Of a DNA stretch of 32,284 nucleotides, positions 1 to 10,702 are shown piece after piece. Every line of letters starts with the position of its first letter. Positions within the stretch are counted from its first letter, which is position 1. The position numbers and the translations under genes are program-made. The notes under the pieces were generated by a model. The model was given only the letters and a program-made list of their open reading frames with translations, was not told where the DNA came from and made no database searches. The stretch spans positions 1-32,284 of the forward strand of contig MNCI01018240.1 of assembly GCA_015680685.1 (NCBI GenBank), given 5' to 3'. The DNA is from Gnetum montanum. Lineage: Eukaryota; Streptophyta; Gnetopsida; Gnetales; Gnetaceae.

Positions 1-633
1 ACTTTTCACGAAGAGGTTCCATTGCATGGATCACCACTTGTTGTTATTGGCCTTGTTCTTACTAATCCCTTCTAGCTCTAGGTCACTTCTACCATGGTTG
101 TGAAGGTTCTCCTTCCTATGCACATTTTTGTTTAGGTGCCATTTGTAATCACAATAAGACCATGGATTAGTAATCATTGTCTAATCTTAAAATAATTGGA
201 ATACCTTAACTCTTGAGGATATTTACACTTGGCTAAGTTATCATTGTGGCTAATTTAATTAACTCAATTTTTATTTTTCTTTATGCATTATCATTGATAA
301 ATCATCTTGGAGGTTGTTGGAAGGGTTAACTATTTAAAGAGTTGATATTTTTATGTTGTTAAGGTTATTGACCCTTGGGGAAAGTTAGAAATTTTTTTCA
401 AAATTTTCATTGGAAACCTTAAGGTTTGTGGCCCCCACAATAAATATCTTAGCTCTAGTAAGTGCAAGATTGAAAAACGGACTGATTTGGACAAATGGTT
501 TGAAATTTATGAGCTCTAGAAGGTTTTGGGCTCTTAAAAATTATAAAAATTCCCCATGTGCTGTGAGAAAATTACAAAAAATTCTAAAGTTTCTAATGGT
601 ATATAGAGTATTTTTGTACTAAATTGATGAGAC

Positions 634-684
634 CTCATCGACATGGTTGGCTGCATCGACGAGGCCTCGTTGATGTACCTATTG
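634..684 (+). repeat. Palindrome-bearing motif, copy 1
   Basis: A roughly 50-bp sequence with the near-palindrome CATCGACGAGGCCTCGTTGA (20 bases) at its right end. It recurs in direct orientation at 2203-2259. It is richer in CG than its surroundings. Such short repeated palindromes occur in LTR regulatory regions of plant retrotransposons, but no LTR boundaries could be placed here. Confidence 0.5.
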
Positions 685-1136
685 ATCACCATTGACTTTG
701 GTCAAATTTTCAAAATACAATGAATTTTTCAATAAAATTGGGATCAAATGAAAGATTAGAAGACTAAGAATAGTATGAAANACCCAATAGTGAGATGAAT
801 CATGGTAGCATGGATGGATGATAGAGAAGGTGGAATGGAGTTCCAAATTGAGGTCATAAGAAGTCCCTTGTGAAATTTGTGGTTAAAATGACCTGAGAAG
901 TTCCATCGTTGGTCCAAACCAAAACCATCCACTTTCAGTAACTTCACATCACCACTCTAAGACTGATCCACCCACTTGAGACACAAGAGTTCTTTCACAA
1001 AACAACCACCATTCCATAATGAAAATAATGGAGAAGTAGGAAGTCAGAGAGAGTGGGCCTTAGTTAGAGGGGACCTTCTGGCATAGTGCTATTTGAGTCC
1101 CATAACCAATGCTTGTAGCCCTTTTATTTGTCCAAG

Positions 1137-1262
1137 GGGTATGATTTGAATTCCCATTATTATTTTTTTGTAATGGGAACCACACCATGCAATGACATAT
1201 TTGTGTTGAAGGGATGTGCTTTAAATTCCCATCATTTTTTTGAATGATGGGAACTACATCAT
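1137..1262. repeat. Two tandem 75-bp units, each with a perfect hairpin
   Basis: The segment containing TTCCCATTA (1151-1159) and its exact reverse complement (1171-1179) is followed 75 bp later by a diverged copy in which TTCCCATCATT (1226-1236) pairs with its exact reverse complement (1243-1253) across a 6-base T-rich loop. The flanks of the two units (..CACACCATGCAATGA.. and ..CTACATCATGCAACAA..) also match. A 69-codon minus-strand open frame across the unit is probably incidental. Confidence 0.7.
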
Positions 1263-2202
1263 GCAACAATGTTATTTGTATTCATATCATTAGGTGGTAT
1301 GGAACAGTAAGAAGTTCGTGAAAAACTAACAAGCACTCGATCAAGAGGAAGAGTATAAAGGAGATTAAGTTCTCCTTGAAGTCACACCCTTTATGAACCT
1401 TTGAATCCTTCCTAATTCTAGAACTACCAACGTCACTCATTAATTAAAAGTTTCATTAATGAAAAGGGACCTCAAATTCCTCGAATAAGGAAAACAATAG
1501 AGTTCATTGAATGGGTAGATGAAATGGACTCATTTCCTATTCCATGAAAAATAAACCATGTCAAAGTCATCAAACATCAAAATTCAAAAATAGAAACTAG
1601 ACATCAACAATCACACATTAAGCACAAACCATCATTAGTAAACAGCAATAGTGGTACTATGTCCTATGACAATAAAGAAAATTTATTAGCAAAAATGAGA
1701 AAATATCAGACTTGAAAAAAAGAAAGAAAAATAAAATAAAATAGGTAAGAAACTATAAAATAATTAAGAAAGTTAAAAGGTACTAAAAATGGTATAAAAT
1801 TAAAAAATAATTGAAGATCAAAAATTTGTAAAATCAAAAACATGAAAAATAGAAAGGAAGAAAAAATGAGAGGCTATGGTAATGGTTAGCATAGATGGCC
1901 ATCTCTCCCATGATTGAGCTAGTGGGAGGAGATTTGAAAAATAGAACATGGTTTCTCTAATCTATTCAAAGTGCTGCAAGGTTTATCAGAAAAAATGTCT
2001 TTATTGCCGCACACACTATCATGATCAAGTACAAAAATGCTCAAATGGAGATCTATACACTCAATGAATCCTAGTGTAAGCACTCAAGGACAAAATTCTA
2101 ACATTGGAATGGAAAAAATGCAAGAGCTTCATTGCTATTGAAATCTAGATTGCCATAAATGCGATTGGTAGGCATGTATTTATAGGCAATGGAAAGACAC
2201 TA

Positions 2203-2259
2203 CATCAACAAGGCCTCATCAACATAGGGTGAGATGCATCAACGAGGCCTTGTTGATGT
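2203..2259 (+). repeat. Palindrome-bearing motif, copy 2
   Basis: Direct diverged copy of the motif at 634-684: CATCAACAAGGCCTCATCAA followed by a second near-palindrome CATCAACGAGGCCTTGTTGA. The differences I see are mainly C/T and G/A changes. The flanks of the two copies do not align clearly, so a full LTR pair is not supported. Confidence 0.5.
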
Positions 2260-2774
2260 AGCCAACTAATGATGACTCATTAGTAAGGATACTATGTATA
2301 TATCTCAAGAAATATGTCTTGAACTCTACCTACTCATGCACATTTATAGTCCCTTATGAGAAATAAGACTATTAGAGATAACACATAATAGAAAAAATTA
2401 AAGAAATGCAAGGAAATAACAAACATATTATAATTAGATAAATGATGTAGCTACTTATTTATCTAATTGACCAACCTTTATTATCTATCAAATAAAGAGG
2501 TGATATTAATATAGAGGATGCAAGTTTTTGTTGGATTTATTGAGTATAAAGTATGTTTAGATGGATTTTCAAGTTCTTCATTAAATCCCAAGACTCAAAC
2601 CTAGACATGCACTAGTAACTAAAACATTTTCAAAAGAAGTGGATGCTATTATCCTAGCTATGCTAGCCAATCAATCGGGTTTATGCTAGGATATATGTTG
2701 CCACTATGGATTCCAATCATCATGTTATTTTTCATTAATTCCTTAATTATAGGTGGAAGGATGATCATGAATGT

Positions 2775-2790
2775 TATATATATATATATA
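2775..2790. repeat. TA dinucleotide microsatellite
   Basis: Eight uninterrupted TA units in AT-rich non-coding DNA. Confidence 0.9.
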
Positions 2791-4699
2791 AGTATCATAG
2801 TGCTTATGTGGTGAAAATGCCAAAGTGAAACATGATTAGGAGAGTTCTCTTACTTCAAAATGTAAGTTCATTCATTACATCATGCCTCAATCTAGCCTAG
2901 CCCACCACTTCTGTAGGCCAGCATATGGATAGACATATGCATATGTGAACATACCTAATGCTAAATTTTAAAAGGTAAATAAGTTGGCCTAACCCTAAAC
3001 CTAAGCTTTGATTATAGTAGTAGGATCCTTTAGGGTTCCAAAAGGACAAGGATGAAAAACATATTTAGTACATGAATTAATGAGTGCATAGTATTGATGA
3101 GTAAGCTAGGAAACCATGTTTAACATGAATGTACAATAAAATCAACCAGCTAATAAATTACTCACAATTCTAATACCTAGATTCCTATAGTTCCAAATTC
3201 TTACCTATAATGCCTATTTGGTTATCTACCCCTATAGTTACAAACAAAGAAATTGAGCTAAAGCTAAGGAGGATAAAGATCACTATATTCTACAATACAT
3301 TTCCATGCTTTATGCTAGTAAATAACTGATGAACTAAAATTCTATTTCTTTTTTCTATACCTATCATATGATAATATAATTAGATAGGAATGAAATTTTT
3401 ATGTGTGAATAACTCCATATTTGGATTTTGACATAACACAAGTTGCACTATGTTTTGATAGTTTAGTATATAGCATGTGATCCCCAGTATTGATTTTGTG
3501 GAATGGATTTCAATTCACTTTTCCATAGATAATACAATAAAGAAGGATTTTTTTTGTGATGCTAATATTATTTTAGGGGATGATGAATCATGTCATATCA
3601 AGTTTTGAGCAATGCTTGTCAAATTCTAATGAGCTTGTGACATGCATTCTAATGCTGTAATTCAAATGCAAGGGACTTTAGCTAAGGAACAATATTGGAG
3701 TTACCCTAGTTCTAACCCACCCATAGAAGGTTCTTCATTATTATCACTAAACATTAGATTTATTCATGGGAAATCTTATTATTTGTAGGAAATCTAAAGA
3801 TCTATGTTGCAATGCTCCAATGTTTGTCATCACTAATTGGGTCAAAACCACATATATATGTTTTGATATTTTTGTGCCTATAGTAGGTGAAAATAGAGTA
3901 ATTAGTATTTTGAGAAGGAGATCATATTAGGCAATGCTAGTATGTGTTTCTAGCTAAATTATTCTAATGCATAGAATAGCAAAGCATAGCATATATCCAT
4001 CTATCTATATAGATATCCCAAGGCATAAGAAAAGAGGGAAAAAAATAAAAGTGATCATCCAAGGCTTTAGGAACATGATCCTCCTCCCTAATTGGCATTG
4101 GCTTCTAGGTGAGACATTTTTGGCAAGTTGGAGAATTTTCCTAGAATAAGTTTTGATCCATTATACTATCTCCAACATGGGTTACTACTAGTGCTTCATG
4201 AGTTTTTTTAGATAGTAAAGTTGTAGATAATCATGCCCTCTATAAAGTAAGATGTAAAACATCTTGAAGAAAGAAAATTTTAGTTGTAAACAACAAAGCC
4301 TTATGTCCAAAGGAAAAAATATTAGCCCCTTCCATGTAAATTTCAAATGTAATTCTAATAAGATTCAAGAGTGAAAACAAATTCCTTGGTCTCCCTTCAG
4401 AAAATCTATCTTGTAACCATATTTTGATAAAACCTCTAGGCATTCTCATTATGTAAGGTGTAATTCATTGTCTAAAATATGAACAAATGTTTTGGATTAT
4501 ACTAGAATAGCATAACTGAGCTCATAATGTTAAAAACATTGTCAATGCTAGCCTAAATATAAAAAATGTTACACCTCTTTCCATCATAAATGTCAAAAAT
4601 ACTACACTTCTCTGGCTAGCATAATTGTCAAAAATGTTGTGTGGAATGCTTGAGGAACTTTTCAAAACCAAGTTAATGTAGGAACAACAACCTATGACC

Positions 4700-4706
4700 T
4701 ATAAAA
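4700..4706 (+). promoter_or_regulatory. TATA box in the outer 5' LTR
   Basis: TATAAAA in the context CCTATAAAACCAAGAA is preserved in the 3' LTR copy at 19796 (CCTATAAAACTAAGAA). Conservation between two otherwise diverged LTRs and its position about 650-700 bp into the LTR support it as the former U3 promoter. Confidence 0.6.
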
Positions 4707-4739
4707 CCAAGAATCAACACCACTTTTGGGACTTTTTTT

Positions 4740-4778
4740 GGGCAAACTTCTGGATCTTTGGGCAAACTTCTGGATCTT
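4740..4778 (+). repeat. Perfect 20-bp tandem duplication
   Basis: GGGCAAACTTCTGGATCTT occurs twice with a 20-bp period. The matching place in the 3' LTR (about 19845) has only one TGGATCTTGGAGCTTTT, so the duplication arose in this LTR after the two copies separated. Confidence 0.85.
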
Positions 4779-5351
4779 GGAGCTTTCTAGAACTTTGAGA
4801 CTTTCTGAGAAATTAAGAGATCTAAGAGTACTTAGCCATTTCCCTCATAGTATTGACCTCCATGACCATCAAACATCTTTTGTAGCCTTCAATCAAGTGT
4901 AGATCTAACGAGCTAGATGCATCTAAGATAGTCATGGAACACACCTCATCCATCCATGCATTAGATCTCTTAGTGGCAATTTCAAAGAGATTTATGAAAT
5001 TCTCTCAACTTCATACTTTGAAAGCCATAAAGGCTTGTACATTTCAATCTTATAAACCTCCATTTTATAGATTTAATTTAAAATTTGTAGTTTTTTTACT
5101 ACATTTTCTTTTAAAATTGCATTATCTCTTGGTTTTCTCATAGATTCAGTGCTAAAGCTATTACCCATATGTTATTGTCCATTTTCCTTGTTTATTTGCA
5201 CCCAATAATAGATTGTTAAGTCCTTAGGTGATCAACAAGACTACCTAAGGCTCATCAAATCCTTTTGAGCCCTATGAATCTTAAGGTTGAAGCTATTTTA
5301 TATAGGTCTAATCATTTTCTAGTGTTAAAGTTATTTATCATTAAAATTTTC

Positions 5352-5370
5352 TAGTGCTAGAAGAAGGACA
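5352..5370 (+). other. Primer-binding-site-like sequence of the outer element
   Basis: TAGTGCTAGAAGAAGGACA follows TTTTC at the end of the LTR homology. It matches the corresponding sites of element 1 (7031) and element 2 (24742) at most positions. A weaker partial copy (TAGTGTTAAAG) lies 32 bp upstream. The first bases TAG rather than TGG suggest decay of an original TGG start. The matching tRNA was not identified. Confidence 0.5.
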
Positions 5371-5375
5371 TCCCT

Positions 5376-5411
5376 CTATTTTTTGCATCTAGTCCCAAGT
5401 TTTCAACCAAC
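5376..5411 (+). pseudogene. Outer-element integrase C-terminal fragment, left piece
   Basis: The last 20 bases before element 1 (TTTTCAACCAACTAGGA) match integrase coding sequence of element 1 at 15336-15355. The reading continues directly at 18323 after removing element 1 and one TAGGA copy. Similarity becomes weak left of about 5390, where the fragment abuts the PBS region. Nearly all of gag, protease and integrase has therefore been deleted from the outer element. Confidence 0.6.
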
Positions 5412-5416
5412 TAGGA
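5412..5416 (+). other. Target-site duplication, left copy
   Basis: TAGGA abuts the TG start of element 1's 5' LTR and is repeated exactly at 18323-18327 after the 3' LTR. Five bases is the usual size for Ty3/gypsy integrase. Joining the flanks at this repeat restores an uninterrupted match to integrase, which confirms the insertion point. Confidence 0.85.
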
Positions 5417-5755
5417 TGTCAAACACCCAAAAAATTTTGAAGTCATTCTCACTTCACCAGGCCTTGCAATTTGCACAAAACCACAATAGTTCTTCAGAAG
5501 GAGAATGCTCTAAATTCAGGCTGGCCAACTCATCAAATTTTCTACTTTAGGTGTAAATAGGCTCTACGGATCATCCTGCTTGTCTACGTAAGTAGTGTGT
5601 CGAGCCAACAACCTGCTCAAAAATGGTGTGCGAAGTCGACAACAGTGCTTAGGATGCACGAAATAGTTCGGAAAATTTTCTAAGTCACGAAGTCTACTAC
5701 ACTAGGCTACACCCTGCTATGTAGCATAGAAAGCTTCAGAAAATAATTGCAGGAT

Positions 5756-6150
5756 GAAGTTCCATGCTACGCTATGCTACGTAGTGTAGTGTACCATGGC
5801 AACAGCTATACAACCAATTTCCTTGCTCAACTTCAAGACCTTCAACAATGTCCCTTTCCATTAGGAAGCAGTGGACCATGTTTGCTACTATGCTACGTTG
5901 AGCTACATGGAGCAGTGAGGGATAGCAATTGTGTGGAAGAGATAGAAGGTAGCTCGAAGAGCAGAATTAGCAAGCTTGCGAGTCTCGAAACATAGGAAGA
6001 AAAGTTTGCAAATCGGCAAAGTTTTCATTACTAAGGCCAGTTGCTACGCTACATAGCGTAGCAAGCATGCAACATACATATAGTGAAACACGTGACAAGG
6101 TGCCTTGCTACGCTAAGCATGCTACGCTACAAAGCATAGCAAGGCATGTG
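5756..6150. repeat. GCTACG palindrome cluster in 5' LTR U3
   Basis: Repeated GCTACG/CGTAGC words occur at 5764-5790, 6043-6062 (one mismatch from a 20-bp perfect palindrome), 6109-6118 and 6120-6146, with a decayed pair at 5692-5731. The 3' LTR has the same cluster. They lie upstream of the TATA box, so a regulatory or hairpin role is possible but unproven. Confidence 0.7.
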
Positions 6151-6379
6151 GGTGGTTGTGCGACATTAATGAACTTCACCTAATTGGACCATTGGCACAC
6201 ATCTCCAGACATTGACGATGCAATTATGGCATGGCAAGCTCACAGTTATGGCATGGCAGGCTCGCATTACAATAGTCATGCAAGTCCAACAGTCATGTAT
6301 GGCACGTGCAGCATGAGCAAGTCAACGTGGGCCCAAGGCACATGGCATCTAGACCGTCCCTTTCGCATGCCCTTGGTCC

Positions 6380-6387
6380 TATAAAAA
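6380..6387 (+). promoter_or_regulatory. TATA box, element 1 5' LTR
   Basis: TATAAAAA in the context GGTCCTATAAAAACCCCAA is present identically in the 3' LTR at 17681. The expected start of the element RNA is about 30 bases downstream, near 6410, which would divide U3 from R. This is the clearest promoter signal in the window. Confidence 0.75.
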
Positions 6388-7030
6388 CCCCAATAAGCAG
6401 CATTCAAAGGGTTCAGAAAATTTTCCCAATTCTTCGACTTTTCCTCTCTCTGGCATTCAAGTTCTCTTCCATGCACATTGTAACATCAAACATTGTAAGC
6501 TTTCTGTTTAAGTCTACAAACAGTGAGCATTTACAACTAGCATTTTGTTCCATCCCCTTTCTACCACCTTGGTAGAATCCTCGCATTGTTAGCACCCAAG
6601 TTAGTGCTGAAGCACACAACTTATTTTGCTCTACACGTCTTGGTTACTCTCAGTATCTTTGCACTTCGCCACACTGTGCAACCAACTATATCCACCTTGA
6701 TAGAGCAAACTTGTAGCTTTGGAGTGGTGCATTTTTCTAACTACATTTTACCTTGTTTCCTACTTATCATTGCATTTTGCATTGTTTTTTTTCTGCTTTA
6801 TTTACTTCCAAGCATTACTCCACATTTTCGTCCCTGTTTTCAAAACTATATGTTGCAACAGGCTATATAGATGCCAATTAAGTCCCTGTTTGATCGACCA
6901 GACCATTCAGAGTGCCCCATATCCACTCACACCTAGCACGGCCCTCCTGTGGGTACAGGGTCGGAACTGTTTCTCCCACTAACCCCTTGGTGTTTTCCAA
7001 CCATCGACGTTATTGGTCACTATAGTTTTC

Positions 7031-7049
7031 TGGTGCTAGAAGGAGGGCC
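7031..7049 (+). other. Element 1 primer binding site
   Basis: TGGTGCTAGAAGGAGGGCC begins 8 bases after the LTR end and starts with the TGG that pairs with a tRNA CCA end. Nearly the same sequence follows the LTR ends of the other two gypsy elements (5352 and 24742), so it is a conserved functional site. It is not the initiator-Met PBS (TGGTATCAGAGC). I could not identify the tRNA. Confidence 0.65.
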
Positions 7050-7094
7050 TTTTGGTGCCTTTTCCACATGTCACGGTAGTTCTGTGAGCCTTCT

Positions 7095-7745
7095 GCACCC
7101 TGATATGCATAAGCATAAATGTGAGACCCTTTTTTGGATGTTTATGCTTTATGCAGTGCAGATCAATTACCTCAACGGTTCCTCAAGAGCCCTACAGAAC
7201 ACAAGGCCTCTGATTGCTAGCTAACTAGCCTATCTTACGGTAGTCTTGCATGCATTTTGTACCTAATCTCGCGTGGTACAGATTGGTCACTTTGACAATC
7301 CCTTGGGGATCCTATGAGATGCAAAGCCTTCTTGATCGCTAGTTAGCTTGCCTATCTTACATTAGTCTTGCATGCGTTCTATACCCCATCTCGCATGGTA
7401 CAAATCTGTCGCTTCGACGGTCCCTCAAGGATCCTACGAGATGCAAAGCCTTCTTGATCGCTACTTAGCTTGCCCATCCTACGATAGTCTTGCATGTGTT
7501 CTATACCCCATCGTGTATGTTACAGACCAGTTGCCTCAACAGGTCCTCTGGAATCCCACAAGACAGAAAGCCTTCTTGATTGCCACTTAACTAAACTTAT
7601 CTTACGGTAGCCTTGCACACACTCTATACCCTATCATGCACTTGCATAAACGTAACACCCTTTAGTAGTTGTTTATGCTTTGTGTGGTACAGGTCGGTCA
7701 CCTCGACAGTTCCTTGGGAATCTGGCAAGATGTAAAGCCTTCTTT
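7095..7745 (+). repeat. 122-bp tandem array in the element 1 leader
   Basis: About five diverged units. The junction CTTGATCGCTAGTTAGCTTG recurs at 7217, 7339, 7461 and 7583 (spacing 122 each). Each unit contains GTCTTGCATG, a CTATACCCCATC segment, a GACGGTCCCT segment and GCAAAGCCTTCTTGAT. The first and last units carry an extra segment of about 44 bp (CATAA..TTTATGCTTT). The period is not a multiple of three and frames are broken, so it is non-coding leader sequence between PBS and gag. Confidence 0.85.
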
Positions 7746-7831
7746 TTTTCTGTTTTCCAGATTCCTTATTCTTTCATGCTTTTTAGCATTACTTTTTATG
7801 CTTTTGTTCTTACATAACTACTTGCTTAACA

Positions 7832-10505
7832 ATGGCTTTTTCAAACACTGCCACTCACACCTTCAATGTTGAGGTTCCCATCATGACACAAGGCACTACT
7901 AGTGATGAACAACTGCTGAACCAGATGTTGGAGGCACGTCGATCTCTCAGAATCCAAAACCCAAGACTTGAGGCATTGGCCCAACAACACGAGTGTTACA
8001 ACTTTCTCTATGAAAAGGTGTAGGCAAATCTGCCCTTGGATGTACATGAACTTGAGGAAAAACATAGCTTCAAGTTCGCTTATTGCAACAGAAAGGAATT
8101 TGTTCCTACTCTTGGCATTTCCTTACCTTTGACACAAATAGACTAAAGGCTTCTTCTAGACCAATTAATTCAGTTGGCTAGGCTTAGGGAGCAACAGGAC
8201 ATTGCCTCCAACCAAGATGATGCCTTTCAAGACGGACAGGAGGAACTCGATTCCCAATCAGATGATGGAGGTCAAACCAACCCCAATCTATCCGTCCTAC
8301 CTAGTCCTTCTGGGCCAAGCTACTATCTGTCACCGCTCCCTTTGTGATTACACCTACGCTTTCGAAACCCATGATTACATCTACTATGGGTAGCCACGCC
8401 AATCCCATGGTGTTCCAACATCCTCTTTCACCTATTTCACCTATTTCATTTGTAGCTACTATCCCTTTGCGAACTGTTTAGTAGTCCATTCCTATAACAC
8501 ATCATACACCAATCATGGCTACCTTGCTACATGTTCACACTGTGCCTATTTCACAATCTTACGCAACTTTTGTTTCCATTCCTACATTCACGTATGTTCC
8601 ACCCACTATGGTGGGCCCTGGCTAGTCCACATGATGGGCCCCATTTTCTTCTTTGCTTATTTCACAAGTGTCATAGATGTCTCATTACGTTCGCTCTCAA
8701 ACCCACCAAGCCTCGCAGATGGTACAACCCAACACAGGGCTATGGTCTATGCTACCGACAACACAAGTAGTTCATCCGACAGCCCAACCCACGGTTGCTA
8801 CCCTAACTGCACCACCTACTGTGTGGTGGGCAACATAAATACACCACTCGCAGGGGTCATCCTGGTGGTACCACCAATGGGTCATGCCCCCACCTCCACC
8901 ATAGCACAAGTGGGAGCTACCTCCATAGTTCTCCAACTATCTACAACATTGCTGGGTCTAGAACAAGCATTCCAGCTCATCTAGACCCTTACTGAGGAAA
9001 TCAAATGCCTCAAAGCTGCTAGGTCTAACACAATACAAGTCATAGACTTTGACCAGGATGACCCCATCAGCCTTGCAATCCCTGCTTTAACACTACCCCC
9101 AAGGATGTCTCTCCCACACTTCACGAAGTACGATGGGGAGGGAGATCCCAATGCACATCTTGTTATCTTCAAGTCCAAATCTTTGTTATTACAACAATGG
9201 CTGCACATGATCATTCACGTTTTCACAATGTCCCTAGCCAGGAAAGCCCTATATTGGTACCGCACGTTGCCACGCTCATCTATTTCAACCTTGGAAGAAC
9301 TCCTAACCCAGTTCATGACACGCTTCAAGTATAACTTGAAGCCAGAAACCACACTAGATTAGTTGATGAGCATGAAGCAAGACTTGCTAGAACCAGTCCA
9401 AAAGTTCATTCAATGTTGGAGTGCAACCCTTAATGAGATATGCGAGCCCATCACGGAGGCCCACTTGCTGGTCATCTTTAAGGGTGTAGTGAATGACTTC
9501 ATCAAGTCCAAACTGTACTACCTCGCTCCTCACTCTCTTAGTCAGGCTTTTGCTCAAACTAAGGGCATACAAGATGCAATTAAGGCAAGCAAAAACCCAA
9601 CCTAGATTGCCGACAAAAATACCATTGTAAAGAAGGAAAAGGATAAGGCCCCAACAACCACAGTGGTCATTGTGGCAACTGAGGCCAAGCCCAAACCTAG
9701 TAGCAATGGTAGTAAAAACAACAAGAAATAAATCATACCCATAGCTAACTCTGTGCCCAAGAAGAGCCATGTACCATAAACTGTTATACCTACACCTGAG
9801 ACATCTGCACAAACCAAACCCAACTTTGAGTGCAAAGATCGCTCAAAGTACACCTCACTACCCCTTAAGCCTTCAGAATTCCTAAAGCAACTATTGGTAG
9901 TGGGATACATCCAACACAAGCAGATGTTGGAAGACGCAAATGCAAGACATCAACGCTACTGTGAGCTTGTTAGGAACCCCTCTTTGGCCTTGCCCAATGA
10001 GCCTCCAGTTCCCAGGGGTTTCAGGCTGGACAAGTTTTGTGACTACCACCAACAATGTGGTCACAACACTGATTATTGTCTAGCATTGCAGGATGACATC
10101 AAAAGATTAATTGACTAGGGGAAGCTGGTGCTATACAAAAGCAACCCAGTTCGCCCTGAAAACCAATCTATGTATGTCTACAAAGATCCCCTTAATGCCA
10201 ACAATGTCAGTTATGTAATCAATGCCATCAGCATTGACAGTGATCCTAAGCCACCCCGGCAGCCATTTGTGGTCTGTGTGCCTCAGCATAGTGCACCATC
10301 ACTACCAGCGGCTGGTCCAAGCTCACAACAATCATTTGTTCTGAAAGTCCCACCATGGGCATCTACCTTTGCATCACCTATTAGCAGAGCCATGCGGTCC
10401 TGTCCATTAACACCTCTAGCTCCATTCATCATCAGGGGATCGACGCCCTCGATGGTCCCTATCCCATGTAATGCTGTTGAAGAGCCTTCTCACCCCACAA
10501 GGTGA
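7832..10505 (+). pseudogene. Element 1 gag (degenerate)
   Basis: Capsid precursor of a Ty3/gypsy element, which would form the virus-like particle around the element RNA in the cytoplasm. The start ATG at 7832 has good context (AACAATGGC) and lies just after the leader array. About 170 codons of N-terminal domain are followed by a proline-rich middle (about 8330-8970). The conserved core (about 9100-9600) has FTKYDGEGDPNAHL, a KALYWY motif and an SISTLEELL segment. A C-terminal C-x2-H-x4-H-x4-C motif (10038-10079) is followed by KRLID and GKL. At least a dozen in-frame stops, mostly TAG, and a few frameshifts break it. Element 2 Gag (26489 onward) aligns over its whole length. Confidence 0.85.
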
Positions 10506-10702
10506 GAATCCCACTTTGGAGGTTATACATCGAAGGGAAGTACCATCAAAGGCACCCCCAAGCCTACGTCTTTGCCCCACGCATCTATACCTTCACCACC
10601 AAAGACAGAGGTCGACATGAGTACGCAGCCTGCATCACTCTATCAACAAGGACCTGAACCTAGATCCGAAGTCGCCTCTCCTCAAGAAATCCTTCTTCCA
10701 AG

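Larger units (their letters stand above)
1..4051. other. AT-rich non-coding stretch, no gene recognised
   Basis: No reading frame above about 70 codons and no recognisable protein motif was found on either strand. The stretch holds paired hairpins (1151-1253), a palindromic motif present twice (634-684 and 2203-2259), an A-rich tract (about 1690-1870) and a short TA microsatellite (2775-2790). One ambiguous base lies at 781. It is most likely old repeat-derived DNA that has decayed past recognition. A minus-strand open stretch at 756-947 has no recognisable domain. Confidence 0.6.
4052..5349 (+). repeat. 5' LTR of the outer gypsy element (boundaries approximate)
   Basis: This block is a diverged direct copy of 19101-20265. 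Clear matching stretches include 4270-4410 with 19370-19520, 4690-4830 with 19780-19900 and 5040-5235 with 20080-20265. Both copies carry a TATA box at the matching place. The proposed left end is TGATCATC, present in both copies (4052 and 19101); this end is uncertain. The right end is set by the PBS-like sequence at 5352. The last 100 bases resemble the LTR ends of element 1 (before 7022) and element 2 (before 24741), so all three elements are probably relatives. Confidence 0.6.
5417..7022 (+). repeat. Element 1, 5' LTR
   Basis: Direct copy of 16762-18322. It begins TGTCAAACACC and ends CACTA. Alignment with the 3' copy runs almost without break, including the TATA box and the stretch ending ACTATATGTTGCAA. 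The TG..TA ends are not the usual TG..CA, but the exact TAGGA duplication fixes the right end of the 3' copy. U3 (5417 to about 6410) carries many GCTACG-type palindromes; U5 is T-rich. Open frames within 6184-6982 are not conserved as frames in the 3' LTR. Confidence 0.85.

Noticed and set aside
410-622. 70-codon plus-strand frame near the left end
   Set aside because: No domain, no good start context, and an AT-rich non-coding composition like its surroundings.
6184-6982. Several overlapping 60-94-codon frames in the 5' LTR (and partners at 17607-18236)
   Set aside because: They lie inside LTRs, overlap each other, lack recognisable domains, and their starts and stops are not kept between the two LTR copies.
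9387-9919. Minus-strand open frames of 141 and 105 codons
   Set aside because: They are antisense to the clearly recognisable Gag core and have no motif of their own.
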